64,000 nucleotides of DNA from Limnobacter olei (GCF_029087225.1 NZ_JARFJD010000014.1:91015-155014), one strand, 5' to 3'; positions 8,701-17,355 are shown, counted from the stretch's first letter. Notes: generated by a model from the letters alone, not told the origin. Program-made: numbers and translations.

Positions 8701-10109
8701 CCAAACCGATTGTTTACGTTGATTTGGACGGCACCTTGAGCCCATCGGATGTGCTGCTCGAAAGTTGCCTGTTGCTGCTAAAGCAAAACATTTTCTACGT
8801 CTTTCCCATGTTGTGGTGGGCCATTCGGGGGGCCTGGGTTTTTAAAACCGAGGTGGCCAGACGAATAGACCCTGTACTGGATCACCTGCCGATTGATCCT
8901 TTGGTACTCGAGCGACTTAATCAATTGAAAGCGGCTGGCCATGAATTGGTGTTGGCCAGTGCTTCGACGCGTCGTGATGTGCTCAAAATAGCCGCACGCC
9001 TGGGCCTTTTTGCCCGTGTAATCGCCAGCGAGCACAGTAATTTGAAGGGCCAGCAAAAACTGGCAGCCATTGAGGCAGACAGCCATGGGCAACCCTTTGT
9101 GTATTTTGGTGATGCCCTGGTCGATATTCCAATCTGGAAAAAGGCCGCACTGGCATTTGGCGTGAATACTTCTTCAGGCACCCGCCGCAAGGCGATGGCG
9201 GCTGGTATTGAACTGAACCGGCTTGATACGTGCAGCACCGGCATCAAGGTGTGGCTTAAAGCCATGCGCCTGCAGCAGTGGGCCAAAAACGGTTTGCTGT
9301 TTCTACCATTGATTGCCGCGCATGAAACCGATTTCGCCCTTTGGGGCAAGATGATGTGGGGTTTCCTGGCGTTTGGCTTTTTGGCGTCCTCTACTTATAT
9401 CTGGAACGACCTGATGGACCTGAATGCGGATCGCCAACATCCGCGCAAGCGCCATCGCCCCATGGCCAGCGGTGCGCTCAGCATTGGCAAGGCTTTCTTG
9501 TTCATGAAGTGTTTGGGCATAGCGGGCTTTGCGGTGGCCTGGCTGGCCGTGGGCTGGCAATTTACGCTGGTGCTGTTGGTGTACACCGTGGTTACACTGC
9601 TGTACACCTTTGTATTTAAGCGCACGGCCTTCGTTGATGTGTTGCTGTTGGCTATGCTTTACACGGTTCGCGTGATTGCAGGCGGCGTGGGCACCGGCAT
9701 TGAGCTTTCCAGCTGGCTATTGGCCATTTCACTCTTTGTGTTTCTAAGTTTGGCTTTGGTCAAACGTTGTGCCGAACTGGAGTTCTTGCAACTTGAGGGC
9801 GCTCAGCCGCAGGGACGTGGTTACCGAATGAGCGATTTGAGTTACCTGGTGTCGATGGGTATTTCCAGCGGATTTGTTGCCGTGTTGGTATTGGCCTTGT
9901 ATGTAGACAGTCAGAATGGTTCGATGCTGTACGCAACACCCGAATTTTTGTGGGGCATTTGTCCCCTGTTTTTGTACTGGTTGATGAGAATCTGGATCAT
10001 GACTTCTCGCAAGGAAATGATCGATGATCCGGTGCATTTCGCCATTCACGATCGCATCAGTTGGGGCTTTTTGGCCTCAGTGGGTGTACTTGTGTACCTG
10101 GCTTCCTGA
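8697..10109 (+). CDS. HAD phosphatase-UbiA prenyltransferase fusion
   Basis: A 470-residue two-domain protein. Residues 1-170 are a HAD phosphatase with DLDGT (Asp9, Asp11), LASAS (86-90) and YFGDALVD (Asp139, Asp143), so all HAD motifs are present. Residues about 185-470 are a polytopic UbiA prenyltransferase with NDLMDLNAD (237-245) followed by HPRKRHRPMASG. That longer signature resembles decaprenyl-phosphate 5-phosphoribosyltransferases (mycobacterial UbiA/Rv3806c) more than quinone-pathway UbiA. A plausible activity is making a polyprenyl-phosphate-linked phosphopentose and removing its phosphate; this is inference. The ATG at 8697 overlaps the TetR stop by 4 nt. Confidence 0.85.
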   Translation: MTKPIVYVDLDGTLSPSDVLLESCLLLLKQNIFYVFPMLWWAIRGAWVFKTEVARRIDPVLDHLPIDPLVLERLNQLKAAGHELVLASASTRRDVLKIAARLGLFARVIASEHSNLKGQQKLAAIEADSHGQPFVYFGDALVDIPIWKKAALAFGVNTSSGTRRKAMAAGIELNRLDTCSTGIKVWLKAMRLQQWAKNGLLFLPLIAAHETDFALWGKMMWGFLAFGFLASSTYIWNDLMDLNADRQHPRKRHRPMASGALSIGKAFLFMKCLGIAGFAVAWLAVGWQFTLVLLVYTVVTLLYTFVFKRTAFVDVLLLAMLYTVRVIAGGVGTGIELSSWLLAISLFVFLSLALVKRCAELEFLQLEGAQPQGRGYRMSDLSYLVSMGISSGFVAVLVLALYVDSQNGSMLYATPEFLWGICPLFLYWLMRIWIMTSRKEMIDDPVHFAIHDRISWGFLASVGVLVYLAS

Positions 10110-10123
10110 GATATCCAACACCC

Positions 10124-11692
10124 ATGTCGAGTCATTTCTCTTTGTCCCGGCCCCAAGGGCCCGAGTTGACGTTAAAAACTGCCAAAAGCGTGTTTGGCTG
10201 GATAGTATTGCTGACCGCCGTAATCAAACTTTGGCTGGCGTGGTTTTTCCCCATGACTGGCGACGAGGCTTTTTTCCATTTGTGGTCGACTGACCTGAAT
10301 TGGGGCTACTACGATCACCCGCCCATGGTGGGTTGGTGGTTGTGGGCGCTGAGCCATGTGGGCAATCAACCTGTTGTGATTCGCAGCCTGACCTTGTTGT
10401 TAACCACTGTGATCGCCTGGGGTGTGGTGCTGCTGGCCCGTGAGCTGTTGCCGCGCGAGCAGGAGCCCCGAGCCTGGTTGGCTGGTGCCGTTTACTTGTC
10501 CATGCCGGTGTCCTGGTTTGCCGTATTTGTAACCACCGATACGCCTTTGATCTTTTTTATGGGCCTGGCCATTTTCACCTATGTGAAAGCAATACGCGCT
10601 GAATCTGGCAGTGCGATGTTTCTTGCTGGTTGCTTTTTGGGACTGGCATTTTTATCCAAATATTTTGCTGTGTTACTGGGTTTTGCATTTGGATTTCATT
10701 TGCTGTTTCAGCGCCAGCGTTTCAAGTATCTGTTTTTGTTGTTGGCGGGTGTATTGCCGTTTGCCGGTGTAAATATCGCCTACAACCTGCACAATTGCTG
10801 GAATAACATCATGTTTAATCTGGTGAATCGGCATGAGGATGCACAATTGGGTTGGGGAACAGTGCTGACCTACCTGGGCATGATGATTTATCTGCTAACA
10901 CCTTGGGCACTATGGAGTTTGCTCAAGGGTAGCCGGGTTTGGTTGCGCCAAAGTGCGCTGGCCTTTGCTTTGCTAGTGCCACTGGCTCTATTTCTGCTCA
11001 TCTCCCTTGAAAAAACAGTGGGCTTGCATTGGGTGTTGGGTTTTTTGCCGATTGCTTTTGTGCTTTTGGCACTGTGCACACAAGGTGTTTGGATGAGGCG
11101 TTACATTGGCTTTAATGCTGTGTTGTCGATTCCACACCTGGTGTTGTTTGGCCTCTTGATGCATGCCGATGTGTCGGTTTGGCCGAAAAAAGACTTTCAG
11201 GAAGATGTGTTGTTTCACCGGAATATGCCAGCCATTCTTGCTGAACTTGGCCACGGTATGCCAACCAATGGTGTATTGACCACCATTGCCTATTCGCCTG
11301 CAGCCTTGATGACTTATCACTACGGCAAAGTGGTGCCCGTTTTTGGCCCTGGCAAATACCACGCGCGCAATGATGACACCTTTGTGGACTGGCGGGAAAT
11401 GGATGGCAAACCCATTCGGATTGTGGCCAAAGCCAAGCCAATCGACCCAGCGCTTTACCAGGATTACCTGAGCGACGTTTCAGTAACAACGCAAACGATC
11501 GAGGGTGTGCCTTTCACAATTGTGGATGGTAGCAACTTCAATTACCAACGGTTCAGGGACGTGGTTCTGCGCGAAGCTGTAGAGAAGTATTATCAAATCC
11601 CATCGATATTGCCTGTGCTTGATTGCCCGTTTGCACGCAAGTATGGATTTGAGGAAGAATGCCGCCTGGAGCCCCAGGCGGCCAAAAACTAG
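10124..11692 (+). CDS. GT39 (PMT/ArnT-like) membrane glycosyltransferase
   Basis: A 522-residue polytopic glycosyltransferase of the PMT/ArnT group. These enzymes use polyprenyl-phosphate sugars on the outer face of the inner membrane. The first periplasmic loop has the acidic catalytic-type motif TGDEAFF, then WGYYDHPPMVGW, as in ArnT-like proteins, with many hydrophobic segments to about residue 370 and a soluble C-terminal part. It begins 14 nt after the HAD-UbiA gene, which could supply its lipid-linked donor. The acceptor is unknown. The ATG at 10124 was chosen for spacing; no strong ribosome site is visible. Its stop codon overlaps the convergent gene at 11689 (shared CTAG). Confidence 0.87.
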   Translation: MSSHFSLSRPQGPELTLKTAKSVFGWIVLLTAVIKLWLAWFFPMTGDEAFFHLWSTDLNWGYYDHPPMVGWWLWALSHVGNQPVVIRSLTLLLTTVIAWGVVLLARELLPREQEPRAWLAGAVYLSMPVSWFAVFVTTDTPLIFFMGLAIFTYVKAIRAESGSAMFLAGCFLGLAFLSKYFAVLLGFAFGFHLLFQRQRFKYLFLLLAGVLPFAGVNIAYNLHNCWNNIMFNLVNRHEDAQLGWGTVLTYLGMMIYLLTPWALWSLLKGSRVWLRQSALAFALLVPLALFLLISLEKTVGLHWVLGFLPIAFVLLALCTQGVWMRRYIGFNAVLSIPHLVLFGLLMHADVSVWPKKDFQEDVLFHRNMPAILAELGHGMPTNGVLTTIAYSPAALMTYHYGKVVPVFGPGKYHARNDDTFVDWREMDGKPIRIVAKAKPIDPALYQDYLSDVSVTTQTIEGVPFTIVDGSNFNYQRFRDVVLREAVEKYYQIPSILPVLDCPFARKYGFEEECRLEPQAAKN

Positions 11693-12660
11693 TTGACTTG
11701 TTCAACAATGGTTTGCCACTTCAGTTCGCCTTTCAGCAAATTTTGTTGCTTGCCTTCCTTCTGCTTCACCGGAATTACCCAACTGCCGGTTTCTGATGTT
11801 TTTACGGGTTTTTTGTTCAGTCGCGGGTCTGCGTATGTCACAGTTCCGGTTTCTGACACCTTCACCCAGGGCGCTTGTTCAGTACCAGGGCTATAAAACA
11901 GCTCTAACGAACTGGCCCAGGCATGCATGCTGTTTAGCCAGACTCCGTCTTCTCGAAGCTCGAGGAATGGTGCACCTTGATCATCCAGCACCTGAAATTC
12001 ACTTTTCGCTGTACCCATGCGGCTGAGCATGAAATTGTTGCCACTCAGGCCCGGCACCATGGCATTCAGGCCAGTGAATTCGGGTTCATTGACCAACAAC
12101 GGGCGCCAGTAACCTGTCATAGGCTCGGCCTCAATGCGTTCAATTCGAACGTTGATGGGTTTGCCGTTGGCCACCATGGCCAGATTAAAGTGGGCAAGGT
12201 CTTCCTTGATCAAGCGGGGATCGTACCAACCATAGCCAGGCTGCTTGTCGAGCAGAACCCAATTCGGTTTTAACTTTGGGTTGTCTTTAAGGCGTTCGGG
12301 TATTGGGCCACCACCGGGTTGTCGGGAACGGTGCCAGCCAGTTGCGTTTAAATCTGCATACAGTTTGTCACGGTCAAATCGCAAGAACGCGCGTTTGTCC
12401 TCGCCCAGTATTTCAACACGCTGTTGACCATCGGTGGCCAATGCGAATTGATAGGCATTTGTTTTAACCACTTGCAGTGAAAGGCCTTTGGGCAATTTGG
12501 CTTTCGCACTTACAGTGGGAATTCCACCCTCCGAACCGTGTTCGGCATGTGCGAAAACTGGGGTGCTGACAAAGGGGCTTGAAATTAGCAGGGTAGAAAA
12601 AGAAAACGCCAGGCATGCGCCCAGCGTTTTCTTCACCCAGTTCGTTTTAACGACGGGCAT
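11689..12660 (-). CDS. Uncharacterised secreted protein, partner of the copper oxidase
   Basis: A 323-residue protein I do not recognise. It has a Sec signal peptide (residues about 10-37, SFSTLLISSPF then PVFA) and the mature part begins near HAEHGSEGG. Cleavage after Ala37 would leave His38 as the N-terminus; cleavage after Ala39 is also possible. The mature protein has no cysteine and is rich in Trp and charged residues. The start overlaps the 3' end of the oxidase gene by 14 nt, so the two are translated together and both exported. A role in copper delivery, maturation or substrate binding for the oxidase is possible but unproven. Confidence 0.8.
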   Translation of the reverse strand: MPVVKTNWVKKTLGACLAFSFSTLLISSPFVSTPVFAHAEHGSEGGIPTVSAKAKLPKGLSLQVVKTNAYQFALATDGQQRVEILGEDKRAFLRFDRDKLYADLNATGWHRSRQPGGGPIPERLKDNPKLKPNWVLLDKQPGYGWYDPRLIKEDLAHFNLAMVANGKPINVRIERIEAEPMTGYWRPLLVNEPEFTGLNAMVPGLSGNNFMLSRMGTAKSEFQVLDDQGAPFLELREDGVWLNSMHAWASSLELFYSPGTEQAPWVKVSETGTVTYADPRLNKKPVKTSETGSWVIPVKQKEGKQQNLLKGELKWQTIVEQVN

Positions 12661-14938
12661 TGGCAGTCATTACTCCTTGTCCATTGCCATGCTTCAACAT
12701 GAAGCTGACAGCTTTGGACGGCAACAGTGAACCATTCGCTTGCTTGGTGCGCACAAAGGTCATGTAAGCGCCTTGTGGAACCACTGCGGCTTGATCTGGA
12801 ATGGTAAAGCGGATGCTTTGACCAGTCTTGGTCAACTGTGTGGCAGGAATGACCACGGTGCGTTGGTCAGCATCGGTCAAGTGGGTTGTCACGGTATGGC
12901 GTACCAAGGTGACTGAGTCAATTTTGCTCATGTCCGTACCGGGTGCCATTTCCAGTGTCACTTGTTGACCCTTGCGGAATTCACGCATCATTGTTTTGCC
13001 GTTACCGGCTGGAGTGGCATTGCCACCTGCAAAACCAATCAGGTTGGGGCGATTTGGGTTGTTCACGTAGGGTGGTGAGTAAATCTCGAATGAGGGATCA
13101 CGACCATCGTTGGGTGAAAAGCCAAATGCGGCCAAATTGATGTTCTTCAGGTACAAGGTGGAAATGGGCGCATGGCCGCCGATCAACACGCGACCGTCTT
13201 GCATCAGCAATGCAGTGTTGTGATAAGTGCGGGGGTTGTTGGCCACAGCCATTTGAGTCCACTTCTTGGTAACCGGATCAAAGCGTTCTGCGGTTTTACG
13301 TGGGAACTCCACGCCGGGTGCCGCAACGCCATCGCGGTCACCACCGCTAAACACCATTACAGAGTCATCGGGCATCAGCACGCCGGAACCATACCAGCGG
13401 GTTTCATTCAATGACCCAGTCACTTCACTTTGGTAATCAACAATGCTGTCACCCTCAGTTTTCACGGTATCGATACGTGAAGCAGCCACTGCCACGTATC
13501 CCCCAGGAGAAGTGGCACCCACCAATGGCAGAACACCACCTGCTGTCAGGAAGCTGGCTTCCTTGTATTGGCCTTGATTATTGGGCCGCAGCGGCATCAT
13601 TATTGAGAATGTGGAACCGCGCATGCCTGAACCAACGATTTTCTGAACCATTTGTTCAGGATTGCCTGCCGGATTTGCAGTGCTTAAAAGCTTCTGTAGA
13701 GCTTGAGGGCTCTTCATGGGCGCACTCATCAAGGTTTTTGTGAGTGCGCTCACTGCGGCGTTGGGAGCAGTTTGAGGATTAAGGATTTGAGTCAAAGACT
13801 CAAGCCCGGCATCGCTGAACTTCAGCGGAAAACCCGCATAGGCCAAGTCAGACCAGGTTTGGTTGGCGGGATTGTACGTGGCCGCAATATTCCACAATGG
13901 CTGATCATAAGACTGGCCATTTGGGTTAAATGCCTGGCCACCTGCGTTGTAATACACATGGCCATTGGGTAAAAGGTGCAGGCGTGGGTACAAAGGCAAA
14001 GAGCGCTGTGCTGTTTGCGCGTTGACAGTCCACTTGTTGGTCACTGGATCATAGGTTTCAGTTTGAACCACGTTCCTGCCACTTTGCTCAGGCGCGTTCG
14101 GGTAGATCGGCTTGATCAGCTTGGTTACGCCACTGGCCACAAACATTTTGCTGTCGGGCAGTGTGATCAGCGCTGGGTACCAGCGGCCGAAGTTCATGTC
14201 TGCCAATTGGCTCCAGGTATTGGTGTTGGCGTTGTAGGCACGGCTGTTTTTCAGGCCTTCCAGTTCGGTTAAACCGTAACCCAAGGCGTTGCTGCCCGGC
14301 TCGCTGTAATAAGCAGTTCCGCCCACAGCCATGATACGGCCATCGGCCAGCATAGCCACGTCGGCGCAGAACAGGGCACCATCCGCGCTATTGGTTTCTT
14401 TGTTGCTTAAGCCTGGGATCAATTCGGTGATTTCATAGCCATCCGGATTGGCACCGGAATCCACGTCAGTCGGGCGTGTCCACAGGCTGGCCGCATTCGC
14501 GCCTTCCGGGATTCGCATCATGCGGGTTTGGTCGTTGATCGCTTTTTGGCCGAAGTCCACCAAAATGCTGAACTCAAAATCTTCTGTGCCTTCAAGGGCG
14601 TTGAAATACAGGAAGTCGCCGTTGGGTAGCATTGAGATGGTGCCCGCCGCGGGTTTGCATCGTAGCTTGCCATTGGCGCCAATGCCTTCGCACTTGTTGT
14701 CAGTACGAACACCTTTCAATTCCGGGTTGTTGTCATCCGCTACCGAGCGCTCGTAAACAAATGGTTCAGCGAAAGGTTTGCTAAACGAACCCTTTTGACC
14801 TTCGGGTGCTTTGCCTTTGTCGGTGCTGACAGGGTTGAATTTGGCACCGATCAGATCGTCGAGCAGACCGGCTTGTACAGGTAACGCAGTTCCCAATCCA
14901 ATGGCGATTACTGCAGATAGTTTATTCAGCTTGAACAC
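12647..14938 (-). CDS. Secreted galactose-oxidase-like radical copper oxidase
   Basis: A 763-residue exported enzyme with a signal peptide (cleavage near Ala23). Kelch-type repeats form a beta-propeller and a C-terminal DUF1929-like domain follows. Residues aligning by eye with the galactose oxidase active site are all present: Cys191 (FCADVAM) and Tyr254 (GRWYP) for the Tyr-Cys cofactor, Tyr572-His573 (RTYHN) and His686 (TTHLTDADQR). It therefore looks catalytically intact, oxidising an alcohol or aldehyde with O2 to give H2O2; the substrate is unknown. The start is GTG, with AGGAGG about 9 nt upstream. It is longer than fungal galactose oxidase, with an insertion around residues 380-450. 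Confidence 0.87.
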   Translation of the reverse strand: MFKLNKLSAVIAIGLGTALPVQAGLLDDLIGAKFNPVSTDKGKAPEGQKGSFSKPFAEPFVYERSVADDNNPELKGVRTDNKCEGIGANGKLRCKPAAGTISMLPNGDFLYFNALEGTEDFEFSILVDFGQKAINDQTRMMRIPEGANAASLWTRPTDVDSGANPDGYEITELIPGLSNKETNSADGALFCADVAMLADGRIMAVGGTAYYSEPGSNALGYGLTELEGLKNSRAYNANTNTWSQLADMNFGRWYPALITLPDSKMFVASGVTKLIKPIYPNAPEQSGRNVVQTETYDPVTNKWTVNAQTAQRSLPLYPRLHLLPNGHVYYNAGGQAFNPNGQSYDQPLWNIAATYNPANQTWSDLAYAGFPLKFSDAGLESLTQILNPQTAPNAAVSALTKTLMSAPMKSPQALQKLLSTANPAGNPEQMVQKIVGSGMRGSTFSIMMPLRPNNQGQYKEASFLTAGGVLPLVGATSPGGYVAVAASRIDTVKTEGDSIVDYQSEVTGSLNETRWYGSGVLMPDDSVMVFSGGDRDGVAAPGVEFPRKTAERFDPVTKKWTQMAVANNPRTYHNTALLMQDGRVLIGGHAPISTLYLKNINLAAFGFSPNDGRDPSFEIYSPPYVNNPNRPNLIGFAGGNATPAGNGKTMMREFRKGQQVTLEMAPGTDMSKIDSVTLVRHTVTTHLTDADQRTVVIPATQLTKTGQSIRFTIPDQAAVVPQGAYMTFVRTKQANGSLLPSKAVSFMLKHGNGQGVMTANARR

Positions 14939-15050
14939 GTGTCATCTCCTCCTAGCAAGCTGTTTTTGTAGAAGAAAGGACGGTCGCAGCTGTTTAGGTA
15001 CTGCGACTGTTCTCTCCTGCCTTTGTTAACAGTTGTTACTGTTGAAGTGC

Positions 15051-15076
15051 ATTTTTAGATGCATCTTTCTAAAAAT
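15051..15076. promoter_or_regulatory. Dyad operator overlapping the oxidase promoter
   Basis: ATTTTTAGA (15051-15059) and TCTAAAAAT (15068-15076) are perfect 9-bp inverted repeats with an 8-nt spacer. The right arm touches the predicted -10 box and the dyad covers the expected transcription start, a typical repressor position. Confidence 0.5.
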
Positions 15077-15103
15077 AATAACCGTGATTATGGTTTTGAA
15101 CAA
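15075..15103 (-). promoter_or_regulatory. Sigma-70-type promoter for the copper oxidase gene
   Basis: Reading leftward, TTGTTC (15098-15103) and TATTAT (15075-15080) are separated by exactly 17 nt. Transcription would start near 15068 and give a leader of about 130 nt before the GTG start at 14938. Confidence 0.5.
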
Positions 15104-15204
15104 TCGTTGTTATACTAATTAAAGTTAGTAATGCAACGTATAACGAGGCGATGTTTGGATGCTGTTTGAGAAGGACTTGTGAGCAAAGTCAACAGTTGGG
15201 CAAA

Positions 15205-15238
15205 AAAGAAAAACCCCTCAGCTTTCACTGAGGGGTTT
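15205..15238 (-). terminator. Rho-independent terminator after tRNA-Met
   Basis: An 11-bp perfect stem, AAACCCCTCAG (15211-15221) with CTGAGGGGTTT (15228-15238) and a 6-nt loop, is followed in the leftward direction by a T-rich tract. It lies just 3' of the tRNA gene. Confidence 0.85.
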
Positions 15239-15244
15239 CTTATT

Positions 15245-15321
<77 letters not shown>

Positions 15322-15331
15322 GAAGACCGAG

Positions 15332-15360
15332 AGTATAACTGAGCTTTCTTAAAAAAAGAA
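15332..15360 (-). promoter_or_regulatory. Promoter of tRNA-Met
   Basis: A good -10 box TATACT (15332-15337) lies 10 nt before the tRNA 5' end. The only -35 candidate at 17-nt spacing is a weak TTCTTT (15355-15360), which overlaps the terminator of the preceding gene. Confidence 0.4.
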
Positions 15361-15377
15361 GAGCTTCCTCACTTCTT
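15351..15377 (-). terminator. Probable terminator of the YeeE-family gene
   Basis: AAGAAG and CTTCTT arms (15372-15377 and 15356-15361 in leftward order) flank a 10-nt loop and run into a T tract (15351-15355). It lies 12 nt after the stop codon. The stem is short and AT-rich. Confidence 0.45.
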
Positions 15378-15388
15378 TGTCATGAAAG

Positions 15389-16504
15389 TTAAACCATGCG
15401 CTCCACGCGCCACATTTGATATTTCAAGGCTCCCGCGGCGCCCACAACGATACTGCCTAAGGCAACGAACGAGGCCAATGACAGGGTGCTTACGCCACTC
15501 AGCCCTTGGCCCACGGTGCAGCCCAAAGCGAGTACACCTCCCACACCCATCATCACGGCACCTACAGTGTGGTTGGCGGTGTCTTCGACACCCTGAAATG
15601 TTTCCCAGCGAAATGATTTCTCCATCAAGGCGTTGGCGGTGGCTCCCAAAATGACGCCAAAGCAGGCCACAACGCCCACTGTGAGCACCCGTGTAACGTC
15701 CGAGAAAAACATCAACCATTCAAGTGTATAGGCGTAAGGTGCAACGAAGCTGAAGCCTTCAGCTCGGTTGGCATAAGTGCCCAAATAGGTTGCTTCCAAC
15801 GTGTCCGGGTGTTCTGGAATGTAAGCCACCTGAAATACAACCCACCAGGCAGCCACAATAGTGAGACCTACGCCAGCACCGCCAACAATGACTTCTTTGT
15901 TCCAGGCTGATTTGCTGCCCAATGCCATGATCAGCAGGATCACAGGCAGCGCGATGGCCAGAATGGGTATCAAGCCTGCTGGCTCCTTGCTGAGCAGATT
16001 GGCCAATAGCTCGGGCAAGTAGGGGCTGCTGCTAAACTCAAAGCGAACCGGATCAAGGTAGTTGGCGCGAAACACGCCGAATACGCCTTTGAGGGTCATG
16101 TACGCAGCGATTCCCATGATTGCGAAAACCATCAATGCTTTCAAGTTGCCGGCGCCAAGGCGAATGAGTGTTTTACTGCCACAACCCGATGCCAACACCA
16201 TGCCCGCGCCAAACAGCAAGCCACCGACAATACCGGACAGCCAAGACCATTGGCTGTTCAAAAAAATCGTGTCGTTGAGATTGGCGTGACCGGTAATACT
16301 TAATCCCTGAAGGCCAAGTGTTGCAACGGCGATCGCCAGCAGCCACATCCGCATGCGATTCCAGTCACCAAAGTTCACCACGTCGGCAATTGCACCCATG
16401 GTGCAAAAGTGGGTGCGATGGGAAATTGCACCGAAGGCAAGGCCCACGGCAAAAGTGGCCCAAAGCACGGTGCTTTGAATGCTGCTTAGGTTGATTTCTT
16501 CCAT
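15389..16504 (-). CDS. YeeE/YedE (TsuA-like) sulfur-compound transporter
   Basis: A 371-residue polytopic inner-membrane protein of the YeeE/YedE family. Characterised members such as TsuA import thiosulfate through a path lined by conserved cysteines. The corresponding motifs are present: HFCTMG (Cys33), ASGCGSKTL (near 106-114) and ALGCTVGQGLSG (near 328-339). It is a full-length single-chain form. Thiosulfate is the likeliest substrate by family; other sulfur species are possible. It lies 86 nt downstream of cpoB on the same strand, and tRNA-Met follows. Confidence 0.87.
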   Translation of the reverse strand: MEEINLSSIQSTVLWATFAVGLAFGAISHRTHFCTMGAIADVVNFGDWNRMRMWLLAIAVATLGLQGLSITGHANLNDTIFLNSQWSWLSGIVGGLLFGAGMVLASGCGSKTLIRLGAGNLKALMVFAIMGIAAYMTLKGVFGVFRANYLDPVRFEFSSSPYLPELLANLLSKEPAGLIPILAIALPVILLIMALGSKSAWNKEVIVGGAGVGLTIVAAWWVVFQVAYIPEHPDTLEATYLGTYANRAEGFSFVAPYAYTLEWLMFFSDVTRVLTVGVVACFGVILGATANALMEKSFRWETFQGVEDTANHTVGAVMMGVGGVLALGCTVGQGLSGVSTLSLASFVALGSIVVGAAGALKYQMWRVERMV

Positions 16505-16590
16505 GAACCGGCACCTTTGTGTTGAAGTGCCAATATTTTAACTGTGTATGCGCAAGAGCGCGCATAGTTGCTGCGATAACTTCCCGGGGA

Positions 16591-17337
16591 TTATTTCAGC
16601 GCTTCGAGTCGGGCTTTCGCGCTAGCGGCGGCGGGGCTGCTGGGGTATTTGGCAATCAGCTCACCCAAAGTTTTCTTTGCGCCAGGAATGCTTTTTAACT
16701 CCAATTGCGAACTGGCCATGCTGAGCAACGCATCGGGCGCACGCGGGCTGTCCGGAAAGTCTTTGGCCAGATCGCGTTGTGTTACCAGCGCAGTTTTGTA
16801 CTCGCCTTGTGCAAACTGGGTGCTGCCCAAAAAGTAGCGAACCTGTGGTTCAAGCTTGCTTTGTTTGTATTTGTTCAGGAAATCCTGAAATTGCAGGGCT
16901 GCGTCTTTGTAGTTGCCCGCCTTGAAATGATCAAGACCGGCTTGATAATCATTGAATTGTTCGGGGGGAACCGTGAGTTCCTCACCATCAAGCTGAACAG
17001 CTTTGGGCTCAAGTTTCTTGATGCGTTCGTCAAGGTTGGTGTACAGGATGCGATTGTCTTCCTGTAGCTTGCGAATGTTGTTGTTGGCGACTTCGAGATC
17101 GCCACGCAAGCGGGCGATCTCTCTGTCTTTGTCACTCAGGGACTGGGCCAATGACAGCTGCCCCTGGTTTGCTGCTTCCATTCGAGCAAGCCGGTCTTCA
17201 AGCACTTTGACCTGCTGGCGCAAGTCCAGAATCGCCTTGCGTGCTTCCGTGTCATCAAATATCGCAAACGCGGAATTGGATGCAAAGGCGCAGAACAGGG
17301 CAACTACCCAGGCTTGTTGCTTGAAGTTAAAAGTCAT
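16591..17337 (-). CDS. cpoB: Cell division coordinator CpoB (Tol-Pal system YbgF)
   Basis: A 248-residue periplasmic protein. A signal peptide ends near residue 25 (NSAFA). A coiled-coil segment covers about 30-110, and TPR repeats follow from about 125 (DYQAGLDHFKAGNYKDAALQF). CpoB trimerises through its coiled coil and links peptidoglycan synthesis to Tol-driven outer membrane constriction. It is the last gene of the Tol-Pal operon, 18 nt after pal. Confidence 0.94.
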   Translation of the reverse strand: MTFNFKQQAWVVALFCAFASNSAFAIFDDTEARKAILDLRQQVKVLEDRLARMEAANQGQLSLAQSLSDKDREIARLRGDLEVANNNIRKLQEDNRILYTNLDERIKKLEPKAVQLDGEELTVPPEQFNDYQAGLDHFKAGNYKDAALQFQDFLNKYKQSKLEPQVRYFLGSTQFAQGEYKTALVTQRDLAKDFPDSPRAPDALLSMASSQLELKSIPGAKKTLGELIAKYPSSPAAASAKARLEALK

Positions 17338-17355
17338 CTCGAATGGTTTCCTTGA

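Larger units (their letters stand above)
14939..15244. other. Upstream region of the copper oxidase gene
   Basis: This 306-nt stretch has no gene. It holds a long leader for the oxidase (roughly 130 nt), an AT-rich promoter with an overlapping dyad, a second dyad AACAGT-TGTT-ACTGTT (15029-15044) inside the leader, and the terminator of the leftward tRNA gene. Confidence 0.6.

Noticed and set aside
11689-12660. The oxidase partner as a lytic polysaccharide monooxygenase
   Set aside because: An N-terminal histidine is possible, but no other LPMO motif was recognised and the mature protein lacks cysteines.
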